NCBI GenBank assembly: GCA_963837025.1
Contig: CAWILT010000001.1
Location: forward strand, 186,001 to 250,000
From: JALZUV01 sp963837025
Lineage (GTDB): Bacteria; Pseudomonadota; Alphaproteobacteria; Rickettsiales; JALZUV01
Length of the DNA stretch: 64,000 nt
Reading direction: 5' to 3'
Shown: in pieces, positions 36,931 to 45,871 of the stretch
How the letters are laid out: the number at the start of each line of letters is the position of its first letter
Position numbering within the stretch: position 1 is the stretch's first letter
Notes under the pieces: generated by a model
Databases searched by the model: none
Seen by the model: the letters and a program-made list of their open reading frames with translations, nothing else
What the model was told of the DNA's origin: nothing
Position numbers and translations under genes: made by a program

Positions 36931-37251
36931 ATGGCTAATCAAAAAATTCGTATTCGCTTAAAAGCTTATGACCATGAAATTCTGGATCGCTCGACTCAGG
37001 AAATCGTAAGTACGGCTAAACGTACAGGCGCTGTAGTTCGTGGACCCATTCCACTTCCACGCCGTATTGAAAAATTTACGGTTAACCGTTCGCCTCACGT
37101 GAACAAAAAGTCACGCGAGCAATTCGAAATTCGTACGCATAAACGTATGATTGATATTTTAGATCCTACGCCTCAAACGATTGATGCTTTGGGTAAATTA
37201 GATCTTTCTGCAGGCGTGAATGTGCATATTCAATTAGGGGAGGCCTCGTAA
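36931..37251 (+). CDS. rpsJ: 30S ribosomal protein S10
   Basis: S10 (also NusE, an antitermination partner) starts at ATG 36931 (MANQKIRIRLKAYDHE), 106 residues, with the block GPIPLPRRIEKFTVNRSPHV. The frame is intact although it lies within the indel-rich stretch. The stop overlaps the rplC start. Confidence 0.97.
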   Translation: MANQKIRIRLKAYDHEILDRSTQEIVSTAKRTGAVVRGPIPLPRRIEKFTVNRSPHVNKKSREQFEIRTHKRMIDILDPTPQTIDALGKLDLSAGVNVHIQLGEAS

Positions 37252-38013
37252 TGAGAACGGGACTTATTGCAAAAAAACTGGGCATGACGCGAATTTTTGA
37301 TAATTCAGGTTTGAGCATTCCAGTAACGGTTTTACATCTTGATAATGTTCGTGTTGTAAATACGAAAACGCAATCGCGTGATGGTTATACAGCAGTTGCA
37401 CTTGGCTTTGGTTTGGCAAAGGTAAAGCGCGTGAGCAAAGCCTCTTCGTGGCCATTATGCAAAAAACAAAGTTGAACCTGCTTCTAAAGTGGTTGAATTT
37501 CGTGTTGATGAGAATCATATGCTTGAAACGGGTCAAGAGCTTGCTGCAACTCACTTTATTGCTGAACAGCGCGTTGATATTACGGGTCAATCTAAAGGTA
37601 AAGGTTTTGCTGGCGGTATGAAGCGTCACAATTTCCGCGGTTTAGAAGCATCACATGGTGTATCGGTTTCACATCGTAGCCATGGTTCCACGGGGCAATG
37701 TCAGGATCCGGGTCGTGTATTTAAAGGCAAGAAAATGGCTGGACACATGGGTGATGAGCGCGTTACACAACAAGGTTTACGCATTGTTTCAACCGATGCT
37801 GAGCAAGGGCTAATCTTTATTGAAGGTGCAGTACCGGGTTCTAAAAACGGTTATGTAACGATTAAAGATGCAGTAAAATTAGCATTACCTGCTGAAGCGC
37901 CACATCCTGCTGGTCTAAAGGCTGATAATTCTAATTCAGCACCTAAGGAAACACCTGTAGCGGTTGACGAAGTTAATAACGCCCAAGCAACCGACGAAAA
38001 CGGTCAAGCGTAA
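37251..38013 (+). CDS. rplC: 50S ribosomal protein L3, reading frame broken once, with long C-terminal tail
   Basis: Start MRTGLIAKKLGMTRIF; GQCQDPGRVFKGKKMAGHMG holds the Gln normally methylated by PrmB. One extra base in an AAA-G context at about 37437-37440 breaks the frame after VKRVSK; corrected length 253. About 40 residues of Ala/Asn/Glu-rich tail (ending NAQATDENGQA) extend past the usual L3 end. Confidence 0.93.
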
Positions 38014-38031
38014 GCGTAAAGGAAGAATGAA

Positions 38032-38656
38032 ATGAAAATTAAACTCATAGTATTAGATGGTAAGGCTTCAGGCGAAGTTGAGCTAAATGATGATGTGTTT
38101 GGTATTGAGCCACGCACAGACATTATGCATCGTGTTGTTTTATGGCAATTGGCTAAGCGTCAAGCTGGCACGCATAAAACCAAAGAACGTTCTGAAGTTC
38201 AAGGAACAACTGCAAAGCCATACCGTCAAAAAGGTACGGGTAATGCGCGCCGCGGCACCATGCGTGCAAGTCAGCATCGTACGGGCGCAACAACATTTGG
38301 TCCGCGCGTTCGCTCACATGCTCATAAATTACCTAAAAAAGTACGTGCTTTAGGTTTAAAATCTGCGCTATCAGCTAAAGTAGCTTCAGGTAATTTGAAG
38401 GTAGTTGATACATTAACGATTCAAAAACCAAGCACTGCTGAAATGAAAAATAATTTAGGTAATTTAGGTTTAAGCAAAATTCTATTTGTACGCGGTGATT
38501 CAACTAAAGATGCATTTACACAGTCGATTCGTAATTTGCCTTATATGGACGAAATTGCTCAGGCTGGTTTGAATGTTTATGACATTTTGCGCCATGACGA
38601 TGTTGTGATACCGAAGCACGCATTAGAAAGATTTAGAAAAGAGGTTATCAGCATGA
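38032..38656 (+). CDS. rplD: 50S ribosomal protein L4, frame broken near the C-terminus
   Basis: Family blocks GTGNARRGTMRASQHR and the C-terminal YDILRHDDVV are clear. One extra base at about 38627-38629 hides the true end: corrected, it reads ALEDLEKRLSA and stops at TGA 38654-38656, overlapping the rplW ATG as ATGA. As given, the frame runs on into rplW. Corrected length 207. Confidence 0.9.
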
Positions 38657-38971
38657 GTAAGAAACAAGCACCAGGCGATTAATCCAGCACTCTATGACGT
38701 GATTCAACATCCGGTTATTACAGAAAAAGCAACCATTGCTTCGAAAGCAGGCAAGGTCGTTTTTCAGGTTCATCCTGCAGCAACGAAGCTTGAAGTACGG
38801 GAAGCAGTCGAGAAATTATTCGGTGTGAAAGTGACAAAAGTTAATACAGTTTCAGTTCACGGTAAAACAAAGCGTTTTCGTGGTATTAAAGGTAAGCAGA
38901 ATGATCGTAAAAAAGCAATTGTTACGCTAACAGAAGGTCAGACCATTGATACAATGGCGGGAGTAAACTAA
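38653..38971 (+). CDS. rplW: 50S ribosomal protein L23, frame broken near the N-terminus
   Basis: The ATG at 38653 begins MSKKQAP; an extra G at about 38674-38675 then breaks the frame, which resumes as INPALYDVIQHPVITEKAT. Corrected length 105. The block FGVKVTKVNTVSVHGKTKRF is diagnostic. A gene caller would take the GTG at 38699 and lose 15 residues. Confidence 0.92.
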
Positions 38972-39816
38972 TGGCATTAAAGAAATATAATCCAACAACA
39001 CCTGGACAGCGCGGCTTAGTTCTTATTGATCGTTCTGAGCTTTACAAGGGTAAGCCTGAGAAAGCGCTTGACTGAGGGTAAAACGAAATCAGGTGGTCGT
39101 AATAATCTAGGGCGCATTACCACACGTCATATTGGTGGTGGTCATAAGCAAAAATATCGTTTGGTTGATTTTAAACGTACCGAAAACGGGTGCTGCGAAC
39201 TGTTGAGCGTATTGAGTATGATCCTAATCGCACGGCTTTTATTGCCTTAATTAAGTATGAGGATGATGCAACTTTCTTATATTATTGCTCCACAGCGTTT
39301 GAGTGTTGGTGATAAAGTAGAAGCGGGTGAAAAGGTTGAAGTGAAGCCTGGTAATGCTATGCCACTTAAAAACATTCCCGTAGGTACCATCATTCACAAT
39401 ATTGAGATGAAGCCTGATAAAGGTGCACAAATTGCACGTTCAGCAGGTGGCTATGCTCAGTTAGTGGGTAAAGATGCTGGTTATGCGCAAGTTGAAACTT
39501 CGCTCTGGCGAACTTGCGTTTAGTTTTGGGCGAGTGCATGGCTACCATTGGTGCTATCTCTAATGCTGACCATCAAAACCAAAATTTTGGTAAAGCAGGT
39601 CGCACACGCTGGAAGGGTGTTCGTCCAACTGTTCGCGGTGTTGCGATGAATCCGGTTGATCACCCGCATGGTGGTGGTGAGGGTAAAACTTCTGGTGGTC
39701 GTCATCCGGTGACTCCATGGGGTAAGCCAACGAAAGGTGCGAAAACCCGCAGCAAGAAAAAAGTAAATAAATTAGTGGTGCGCACGCGCCATCAAGCGAA
39801 GAAACGTAAAGGTTAA
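38971..39816 (+). CDS. rplB: 50S ribosomal protein L2, frame broken five times
   Basis: L2 is part of the peptidyl-transferase centre. Family segments occur in order in different frames: GRNNLGRITTRHIGGGHKQ, VERIEYDPNRTAFIALIKY, SYIIAPQRLSVGD, AGGYAQLVGKDAGYAQV, and MNPVDHPHGGGEGKTSGG with the catalytic-site His. Indels: insertions near 39069, 39271, 39493 and 39515 and a one-base loss near 39189. Net correction restores 280 residues, the expected size. Confidence 0.92.
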
Positions 39817-39821
39817 TTGAT

Positions 39822-40098
39822 ATGACTCGTTCGGTTTGGAAAGGCCCATTTGTTGATGGGTATCTGTTTAAGAAAGCAGAAGTTGCGCGCGAAAGCGGCC
39901 GTAACCAGGTGATTAAAACATGGTCGCGTCGTTCAACGATTTTGCCACAATTCATTGGCTTAACTTTTGGCGTATATAACGGCAAAAAGTTCATCCCTGT
40001 CTTGGTTCTGAAGAAATGATTGGTCATAAATTTGGCGAATTTTCTCCAACACGTACGTATCTGGGGCCATGGTGCTGACAAGAAAGCGAAGAGGATAG
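39822..40098 (+). CDS. rpsS: 30S ribosomal protein S19, frame broken
   Basis: Start MTRSVWKGPFVDGYL; KTWSRRSTILPQFIGLTFGVYNG follows. A one-base loss near 40003-40007 precedes SEEMIGHKFGEFSPTRTY, an extra G near 40063-40066 precedes GHGADKK, and a third insertion between 40083 and 40095 is needed to reach a stop (TAG 40096-40098); otherwise the frame runs into rplV. Corrected length 91. The third site is inferred only from the need for a stop. Confidence 0.88.
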
Positions 40099-40106
40099 GT
40101 AATATC

Positions 40107-40477
40107 ATGGGAAAAAACGTTATTGTAAGAAAACCTAATGAGGCACGCGCTCGGTTAAGCAACCTGCGCACTAGTCCGATTAAATTGAATCAGGTGGCTA
40201 AAATGATTCGTGGCATGCAGGTGGATAAAGCCCGCACGCAGCTTACATTTTGTGGTCGCCGTATTGCCAATGATGTCAGAAAACTTCTCGATTCTGCCAT
40301 TGCGAATGCTGAGAATAATCATAATTTAAATATTGATGATTTGGTTGTAAAAGAGGCTTATGTTGGCAAAGCGATGAAAATGAAACGTTTCCGCGCTCGT
40401 GCGCGTGGCCGTGGTGCTCGATTGAAAAACCGTTTAGCCATCTAACAATCATATTAAGCGAAGAAGAGAGCAAGTAA
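40107..40477 (+). CDS. rplV: 50S ribosomal protein L22, frame broken near the C-terminus
   Basis: Start MGKNVIVRKPNEARARLS; the block LLDSAIANAENNHNLNIDDL is diagnostic. A one-base loss near 40421-40423 replaces the expected end; restored, it reads RIEKPFSHLTIILSEEESK and stops at 40475-40477, overlapping the rpsC ATG. Corrected length 123. Confidence 0.92.
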
Positions 40478-41160
40478 TGGGACAAAAAGTAAATCCGATT
40501 GGCCTACGTCTAGGTATCAATAAAACATGGGATTCACGCTGGTATGCAGATGAGCGACTATGCAAAGCTTCTGCATGAAGATCTTAAAATTCGTGAATTT
40601 GTGCAAAAAGAGCTAGATGACTGCGGGTATTAGTGATATTATTATCGAGCGTCCTAGCAAAAAAGCAATTGTTACAATTCATACGGCTCGTCCAGGTGTT
40701 GTTATCGGTAAAAAGGGTGCGGATATTGATCGTGTTCGCAAAACAATCAGCAAATTCACCACTGATGAAGTGCACGTTGAATATTGTTGAGGTGCGTAAG
40801 CCAGAACTAGACTCAACCTTAATTGCAGAAGGCATTGCCCAACAGCTTGAACGCCGTGTTTCGTTTCGTCGTGCTATGAAGCGTGCTGTTCAATCGGCAT
40901 TACGTTTGGGTGCTGAAGGTATTCGTATCAATTGCGGCGGCCGTTTAGGTGGCGCTGAGATTGCACGTATGGAATGGTATCGTGAAGGTCGTGTTCCACT
41001 TCATACCTTGCGTGCCGATGTAGATTATGGTATAGCACGTGCTCTCACAACCTACGGCATCATTGGTGTTAAGGTTTGGGTATTTAAAGGTGAGATTCTG
41101 AATAACAATAAACCGAATCATTTGCAACAACTTCTGCTAACACCGCGGCATAAAGATTAA
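40477..41160 (+). CDS. rpsC: 30S ribosomal protein S3, frame broken three times
   Basis: Start MGQKVNPIGLRLGINKTWDS. Insertions near 40552-40555, 40618-40620 and 40777-40779 separate YADE from DYAKLLHEDLKIREF, ELD from TAGISDIIIERPSKKA, and DEVHV from NIVEVRKPEL. The KH motif GVVIGKKGADID is intact. Corrected length 226, with a C-terminal tail LNNNKPNHLQQLLLTPRHKD. Confidence 0.92.
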
Positions 41161-41181
41161 AAGATAAATTAGGGTAAGAAC

Positions 41182-41603
41182 ATGTTACAGCCGAAAAAAA
41201 CAAAATACCGCAAGCAGCATAAAGGCCGTATCCACGGTAATGCTAAAGGGGGCTATGACGCTCAATTTTGGTAGCTATGGCTTGAAAAGCCTTGCAGCCT
41301 GAGCGTATTACGGCTCGCCAGATTGAAGCATCACGTCGTGCCATTACACGTCACTTGCGTCGTGTAGGTCGTTTGTGGATTCGTATTTTCCCTGATCTAC
41401 CGGTTACCGGCAAGCCAGCTGAAGTGCGTATGGGTAAAGGTAAGGGTTCTGTTGAATATTGGGCTGCACGTGTTGCGCCTGGTCGAATCTTATTTGAACT
41501 TGACGGTGTAACGGAAGAAATGGCTCGTGGTGCTTTTGAACGTGCATCAGCTAAGCTTCCCGTTAAAACAAAATTTGTTAAACGTGTAGGGGACGAAGCG
41601 TAA
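41182..41603 (+). CDS. rplP: 50S ribosomal protein L16, frame broken twice
   Basis: Start MLQPKKTKYRKQHKGRIHGN; extra bases near 41248-41258 (G-rich run) and 41285-41288 (AAAA) break the frame before MTLNFGSYGLKAL and QPERITARQIEASRRAI. Family blocks RVGRLWIRIFPDLPVTGKP and MGKGKGSVEYW follow. Corrected length 139. Confidence 0.92.
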
Positions 41604-41604
41604 A

Positions 41605-41800
41605 ATGGACGAATTTAAAAGGAAAAACACGCGACGAGCTCATTTCTTTGTTGCGCGACGGTAAAAAAGCTTTATTAAACTTTCGCTTCCGTAAGGCTAG
41701 CGGCGAGCTCGAAAAAACGTCTCAAGTTCGTACTACTCGTCGGGATGTGGCGCGTGTGAAAACGCAGTTAAGCCAACTAAAGAATAACAAAACTGCGTAA
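41605..41800 (+). CDS. rpmC: 50S ribosomal protein L29, frame broken once
   Basis: ATG at 41605 directly follows the rplP stop. An extra A near 41617-41620 breaks the frame after MDEFK; corrected, the product is GKTRDELISLLRDGKKALLN, then FRFRKASGELEKTSQVRTTR and RDVARVKTQLSQLKNNKTA, 64 residues. The uncorrected sequence gives no ORF long enough to be called, so it would be reported as a missing essential gene. Confidence 0.9.
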
Positions 41801-41828
41801 ATGCGGTTTTAAACTAAGGATTTAAACT

Positions 41829-42068
41829 ATGCCAAAGCGTATTTTACAAGGTGTGATTGTTTCGGATAAAGCGGATAAAACTGTTTCGGTTCTAGTGAGC
41901 CGCCGTATTAAACACCCGCTTTATCGCAAAACAATGACGCGGACTCGAAAAAATATGCCGCGCATGATGCTGATAATCAGTATAAAGCAGGGTCAGGAAG
42001 TGCGTATTATTGAATGTGCACCGATTTCAAAAAGCAAAACATGGACTGTGCTCGAAGCAGTAGCTTAG
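41829..42068 (+). CDS. rpsQ: 30S ribosomal protein S17, two compensating indels
   Basis: Start MPKRILQGVIVSDKADKTV. The frame looks open (79 residues), but residues about 42-55 read NMPRMMLIISIKQ where the family has a KKYAAHDADNQYKAGQ-like stretch. That expected sequence is present in the next frame between a one-base loss near 41948-41953 and an extra G near 41990-41992. The end (ECAPISKSKTWTVLEAV) is normal. Confidence 0.92.
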   Translation: MPKRILQGVIVSDKADKTVSVLVSRRIKHPLYRKTMTRTRKNMPRMMLIISIKQGQEVRIIECAPISKSKTWTVLEAVA

Positions 42069-42104
42069 AGACAATTAACGAATTAGGGATAAAAGGGTTA
42101 CATT

Positions 42105-42473
42105 ATGATCCAAATGCAATCAACATTAGAAGTCGCCGACAATTCGGGTGCACGCAAAGTGCAGTGTATTAAAGTTTTGGGTGGTTCGCACCGCAATATC
42201 GCTTCTGTAGGAGATGTGATTGTGGTTTCAGTTAAAGAAGCTATCCCGCGCGGCAAAGTGAAAAAAGGTGAAGTACATCGTGCGGTTATCGTGCGCACCG
42301 CTAAAGAAGTGAAGCGTGAAGATGGTACAGCCATTCGTTTTGACAAAAATGCTGCTGTATTATTAAATAAATCGAATGAGCCAATTGGCACTCGTATTTT
42401 CGGTCCTGTTGTACGCGAATTGCGCGCACGCAGCTTCATGAAGATCGTTTCACTGGCACCGGAGGTACTATAA
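42105..42473 (+). CDS. rplN: 50S ribosomal protein L14
   Basis: Intact, 122 residues: MIQMQSTLEVADNSGARKVQ, then GDVIVVSVKEAIPRGKVKKG and FGPVVRELR. The stop overlaps the rplX start by one base. Confidence 0.97.
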   Translation: MIQMQSTLEVADNSGARKVQCIKVLGGSHRNIASVGDVIVVSVKEAIPRGKVKKGEVHRAVIVRTAKEVKREDGTAIRFDKNAAVLLNKSNEPIGTRIFGPVVRELRARSFMKIVSLAPEVL

Positions 42474-42784
42474 TGGCTGCTAAATTAAAAAAGGGCGATA
42501 AAGTAATTGTTACTACTGGCCGTGATAAAGGCAAGACCGGTGAGATTCTAAAAATGTTCCCTAGTAAAGATCGCGTTTTGGTTGCGGGCGTAAATAAAGT
42601 AAAGCGTCACACTAAACCAAGTCACACGGGTGCAGGTGGCATCGAAGAAAAGGAAGCCTCTATTCACATTTCGAATGTGGCTTATGAAGCGGATGGAAAA
42701 GCTTCACGTGTTGGGTTCTCAACCTTGAAAGATGGCACAAAAGTGCGCACCGCAAAGAAAACTAAACAGAATATTGCAGAGTAA
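42473..42784 (+). CDS. rplX: 50S ribosomal protein L24
   Basis: Intact, 103 residues, with the KOW motif KKGDKVIVTTGRDKGKTGEI and VKRHTKPSHTGAGGIEEKEA. It initiates 50S assembly. Confidence 0.97.
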   Translation: MAAKLKKGDKVIVTTGRDKGKTGEILKMFPSKDRVLVAGVNKVKRHTKPSHTGAGGIEEKEASIHISNVAYEADGKASRVGFSTLKDGTKVRTAKKTKQNIAE

Positions 42785-42788
42785 AATT

Positions 42789-43349
42789 ATGTCGGCTCGT
42801 TTAAAAGAACAGTATCTAAAAGAAGTTGTACCCGCGCTCCAGAAAGAGTTTGGATTTAAAAATGCAATGCAAATGCCTAAGCTTGATAAAATCGTGCTTA
42901 ATATGGGATTAAGCGACGCAGTTGCTGATAGCAAAGTGGTTAAAGGTGCCGTGGCTGAAATGGAAGCGATTGCAGGTCAAAAAGTGATGGTGACTAAAGC
43001 GCGTCAATCGATTGCAGGTTTTAAATTGCGTGAAGGCATGCCGATTGGCTGTAAAGTTACATTGCGCGGCGACCGTATGTATGAATTTTTAGATCGTTTG
43101 ATCAATATTGCTATGCCTCGTATTCGTGATTTTCGTGGGCTATCCCCTAAATCATTTGATCGTCAAGGCAATTACAATTTCGGTATTAAAGAGCAAATTA
43201 TCTTTCCGGAAATTAATTATGATAAAGTTGAAAAAGTGCGTGGTATGAATATTACTATCACGACTACCGCTGCTAATGACGAAGAAGGACGTGCACTACT
43301 TTCTGCGTTTAACTTCCCATTCAAAAAACCTCAGCAGCAACAAAGCTAG
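42789..43349 (+). CDS. rplE: 50S ribosomal protein L5
   Basis: Intact, 186 residues, from ATG 42789 (MSARLKEQYLKEVVPALQ). KITKARQSIAGFKLREG-like core, RGDRMYEFLDRLINIAMPRI and FNFPFKKP end are diagnostic. A 5S rRNA-binding protein of the central protuberance. Confidence 0.97.
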   Translation: MSARLKEQYLKEVVPALQKEFGFKNAMQMPKLDKIVLNMGLSDAVADSKVVKGAVAEMEAIAGQKVMVTKARQSIAGFKLREGMPIGCKVTLRGDRMYEFLDRLINIAMPRIRDFRGLSPKSFDRQGNYNFGIKEQIIFPEINYDKVEKVRGMNITITTTAANDEEGRALLSAFNFPFKKPQQQQS

Positions 43350-43370
43350 CATTAAAGGACAGATAATATT

Positions 43371-43677
43371 ATGGCTAAAGAAAGCTCTATTGAAAAAAAT
43401 GAAACGCGTCGTCGTAAAGTTGCAAAATATGCTGCTAAGCGTAATGCGTTGAAAGCGACGATCATGAATCGCGATCTTCCGATGGAAGAACGTTTTGATG
43501 CACAGTTGAAATTAAATGAGCTTGCCGCGTGACGGATCACCTTCACGCGTGCGTAACCGTTGCGGTCTTACTGGGCGTTCGCGTGGCAACTATCGTAAAT
43601 TTAACTTGTCACGTATTGCATTGCGCGAACTTGGCAACTTTGGTCAGATTCCCGGCCTTGTGAAATCAAGCTGGTAG
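43371..43677 (+). CDS. rpsN: 30S ribosomal protein S14, frame broken once
   Basis: The 101-residue, zinc-free type. Start MAKESSIEKNETRRRKVAKY; an extra base near 43522-43524 (CTTG) breaks the frame after LNEL; it resumes PRDGSPSRVRNRCGLTGRSR and ends IPGLVKSSW. Only one of the zinc-form cysteines is present, so this is the C-minus form. Confidence 0.93.
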
Positions 43678-43693
43678 AAAAGGAACTATTGCT

Positions 43694-44089
43694 ATGTCTA
43701 TGAACGATCTATTATCCGATACTGTAACACGCATACGTAATGGCCAAAAAGCGCGGTTGCATTCAGTTGAAACCAAATATTCAAAAGTTATTTCGAATGT
43801 ATGTGAAGTACTTTTGCAAGAAGGTTACATTTCGGGGTACAAAAAAGTGGGCACGGAAGCGCGCCCAGCTTTGAATGTAGAATTAAAATACCACGATGAT
43901 GAACCGGTTATCACCAAGATTCGTCGTATTTCAAAGCCAGGTCGCCGCGAATATTCGCCTGTATCGGCTTTGCCAAAAGTTAACAATGGTTTAGGTATTT
44001 CGATTATCTCTACGTCTAGTGGTGTGATGAGCGATGCTCAAGCACGCGCGAAAAACGTGAGTGGCGAAATTCTTTGCGAAGTATTCTAA
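43694..44089 (+). CDS. rpsH: 30S ribosomal protein S8
   Basis: Intact, 131 residues: MNDLLSDTVTRIRNGQKARL, RISKPGRREYSPV and GISIISTSSGVMSDAQAR. The first gene beyond the indel-rich stretch. Confidence 0.97.
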   Translation: MSMNDLLSDTVTRIRNGQKARLHSVETKYSKVISNVCEVLLQEGYISGYKKVGTEARPALNVELKYHDDEPVITKIRRISKPGRREYSPVSALPKVNNGLGISIISTSSGVMSDAQARAKNVSGEILCEVF

Positions 44090-44099
44090 GGAAATTATT

Positions 44100-44633
44100 A
44101 TGTCACGCGTAGGTAAATATCCCATCGAAATTCCCGCAGGTGTCACCGTAGATATCTCGGATAATAAAATTACGGTTAAAGGTAAAGGCGGCGAACTTTC
44201 GACGCAGATACTTGGTAATGTAAAAGTGACAATGGAAGAGGGCGCTGTTAAAGTTGCTCCATCTGACAACACAAAATTCTCACGCTCTATGTGGGGTACG
44301 ACTCGCAGTAACATCCAGAACTTAGTAACGGGCGTTTCTGAAGGCTTCAAGAAAGATTTGGAATTACGTGGAGTAGGGTATCGTGTAGCACAAAAGGGTA
44401 ATGTTCTTATTCTTTCACTAGGCTACAGCCACGATACTTATTTTGTGATTCCTGAAGGTGTTACAGCCCGTGTGGATACACAAACCAGTATCTCATTATC
44501 AGGTGCCGACAAGCAGAAGGTAGGTCAAACCGCTTCTGAAATTCGCGCGCTACGTAAGCCAGAGCCTTATAAAGGCAAGGGTGTGCGTTATGTAGGCGAG
44601 TATGTTCGCATCAAAGAAGGAAAGAAAAAGTAG
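44100..44633 (+). CDS. rplF: 50S ribosomal protein L6
   Basis: Intact, 177 residues from ATG 44100 (MSRVGKYPIEIPAGVTVDIS). RGVGYRVAQKGNVLILSLGYSH and PEPYKGKGVRYVGEYVRIKE are family blocks. Upstream in-frame codons overlap the end of rpsH and are not the start. Confidence 0.97.
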   Translation: MSRVGKYPIEIPAGVTVDISDNKITVKGKGGELSTQILGNVKVTMEEGAVKVAPSDNTKFSRSMWGTTRSNIQNLVTGVSEGFKKDLELRGVGYRVAQKGNVLILSLGYSHDTYFVIPEGVTARVDTQTSISLSGADKQKVGQTASEIRALRKPEPYKGKGVRYVGEYVRIKEGKKK

Positions 44634-44640
44634 GTAAATC

Positions 44641-44997
44641 ATGGCTCAGTCAGAATCATTTAAACGTCGCGCTCAGCGCACTCGTTTTCAGCTTAAGAAA
44701 AAAGGTGGAAAACGCACTATTCGTCTTTCTATCTTCCGATCTGCTAACCACATATACGCGCAAGTAATTGATGATGTGAATGGCAAAACGCTTGCAGCGG
44801 CTTCAAGTCAAGAAAAAGATGCAGGCGTATCTTATGGTGGTAATGTTACTGCCGCACAAGCGGTTGGTAAATTAGTTGCTGAGCGCGCGAAAAAAGCAAA
44901 AATTGATACAGTTAAGTTTGATCGTGGTGGGTTTATCTATCACGGACGTGTAAAGGCATTAGCCGAAGCTGCACGTGAAGCTGGCTTAAACTTCTAG
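44641..44997 (+). CDS. rplR: 50S ribosomal protein L18
   Basis: Intact, 118 residues, ending FDRGGFIYHGRVKALAEAAR EAGLNF in the usual way. It binds 5S rRNA. Confidence 0.97.
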   Translation: MAQSESFKRRAQRTRFQLKKKGGKRTIRLSIFRSANHIYAQVIDDVNGKTLAAASSQEKDAGVSYGGNVTAAQAVGKLVAERAKKAKIDTVKFDRGGFIYHGRVKALAEAAREAGLNF

Positions 44998-45008
44998 GAA
45001 AGATAAAA

Positions 45009-45593
45009 ATGAACTCACATGCACAGAATAATCAAGGACAAAATTACAAGCATAATCGCGATGATGCTGATTCTGGCTTAATTGATAAGCTCGTATCCAT
45101 TAATCGTGTAGCTAAAGTTGTAAAAGGTGGACGTCGTTTTGGTTTCGCTGCTTTGGTTATTGTGGGCGATGGTAAAGGTAAAGTGGGCTATGGTAAAGGC
45201 AAAGCAAAAGAAGTTGCGGATGCGGTACGTAAAGCCACTGATGTTGCTAAAAAAAGCATGATTCGCGTACCTTTACGCGAAGGTCGCACTTTACACCATG
45301 ATATTACATCGCGATACGGTGCAGGTCGCGTTGTGATGCGTACAGCTCCAGCAGGTACGGGTATTATTGCGGGTGGTCCAATGCGTGCGGTATTTGAGGC
45401 TTTAGGCGTACATGATGTAGTGTGCAAATCTACAGGAACATCTAATCCATATAACATGGTTAAAGCAACGCTAACGGCACTTAAAGATGTGCGTTCGCCA
45501 CGCTCAATTGCGGCTAAACGTGGTTTAAAAGTGAGCGATATCGTTAGCCGCCGTGACGGCAGCGACTTTAGCGCAGATTCAAGCGAAGAATAG
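45009..45593 (+). CDS. rpsE: 30S ribosomal protein S5
   Basis: Intact, 194 residues. RVAKVVKGGRRFGFAALVIV and VGYGKGKAKEVADAVRKA are diagnostic; the N-terminus is a 25-residue Asn/Gln-rich lead before the core. Confidence 0.97.
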   Translation: MNSHAQNNQGQNYKHNRDDADSGLIDKLVSINRVAKVVKGGRRFGFAALVIVGDGKGKVGYGKGKAKEVADAVRKATDVAKKSMIRVPLREGRTLHHDITSRYGAGRVVMRTAPAGTGIIAGGPMRAVFEALGVHDVVCKSTGTSNPYNMVKATLTALKDVRSPRSIAAKRGLKVSDIVSRRDGSDFSADSSEE

Positions 45594-45601
45594 AGGATAT
45601 C

Positions 45602-45826
45602 ATGGCAAAAGCAAAAAAAGCAGCAGTAAAAAAGCCAGCAGCTAAAGCGGGCAACACAGTTACTGTTAGGCAAACTGGCAGTGCGACAGGCCGTGAAGGC
45701 TCGCAACGCAAAACGCTTATTGGATTGGGTCTCAACAAAATCAACCGCACACGTACATTGGAAGATACGCCATCCGTTCGTGGTATGATTAACAAAGTTC
45801 ACCATTTGGTAAAAATCGAAGATTAA
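45602..45826 (+). CDS. rpmD: 50S ribosomal protein L30 with N-terminal extension
   Basis: The L30 core (TVTVRQTGSATGREGSQRKTL, LGLNKINRTRTLEDTPSVRG) is preceded by an 18-residue Ala/Lys lead (MAKAKKAAVKKPAAKAGN). Length 74, against about 60 usual. Confidence 0.96.
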   Translation: MAKAKKAAVKKPAAKAGNTVTVRQTGSATGREGSQRKTLIGLGLNKINRTRTLEDTPSVRGMINKVHHLVKIED

Positions 45827-45871
45827 TAGCGAGAGCGAGTCATGCTTCGCATGGCGCAACAAGAGGTTATG

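Larger units (their letters stand above)
34306..43524 (+). other. Stretch with about 24 single-base indels in conserved genes
   Basis: Frame breaks by gene: fusA 2, tuf 1, rplC 1, rplD 1, rplW 1, rplB 5, rpsS 3, rplV 1, rpsC 3, rplP 2, rpmC 1, rpsQ 2, rpsN 1. About 20 are one-base gains and four are losses; most can be placed in runs of two to six identical bases. rpsJ, rplN, rplX and rplE inside the stretch are intact. Corrected lengths all become multiples of three. Confidence 0.9.

Noticed and set aside
34306..43524. Programmed ribosomal frameshifting in fusA, tuf, rplB and others
   Set aside because: The sites share no slippery heptamer or downstream structure, occur up to five times in one gene, and include both gains and losses. 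Sequence error explains them far better.
45188..45862. Long antisense ORF of 224 codons opposite rpsE-rpmD
   Set aside because: It is a shadow of strongly conserved ribosomal genes and has no recognisable features.
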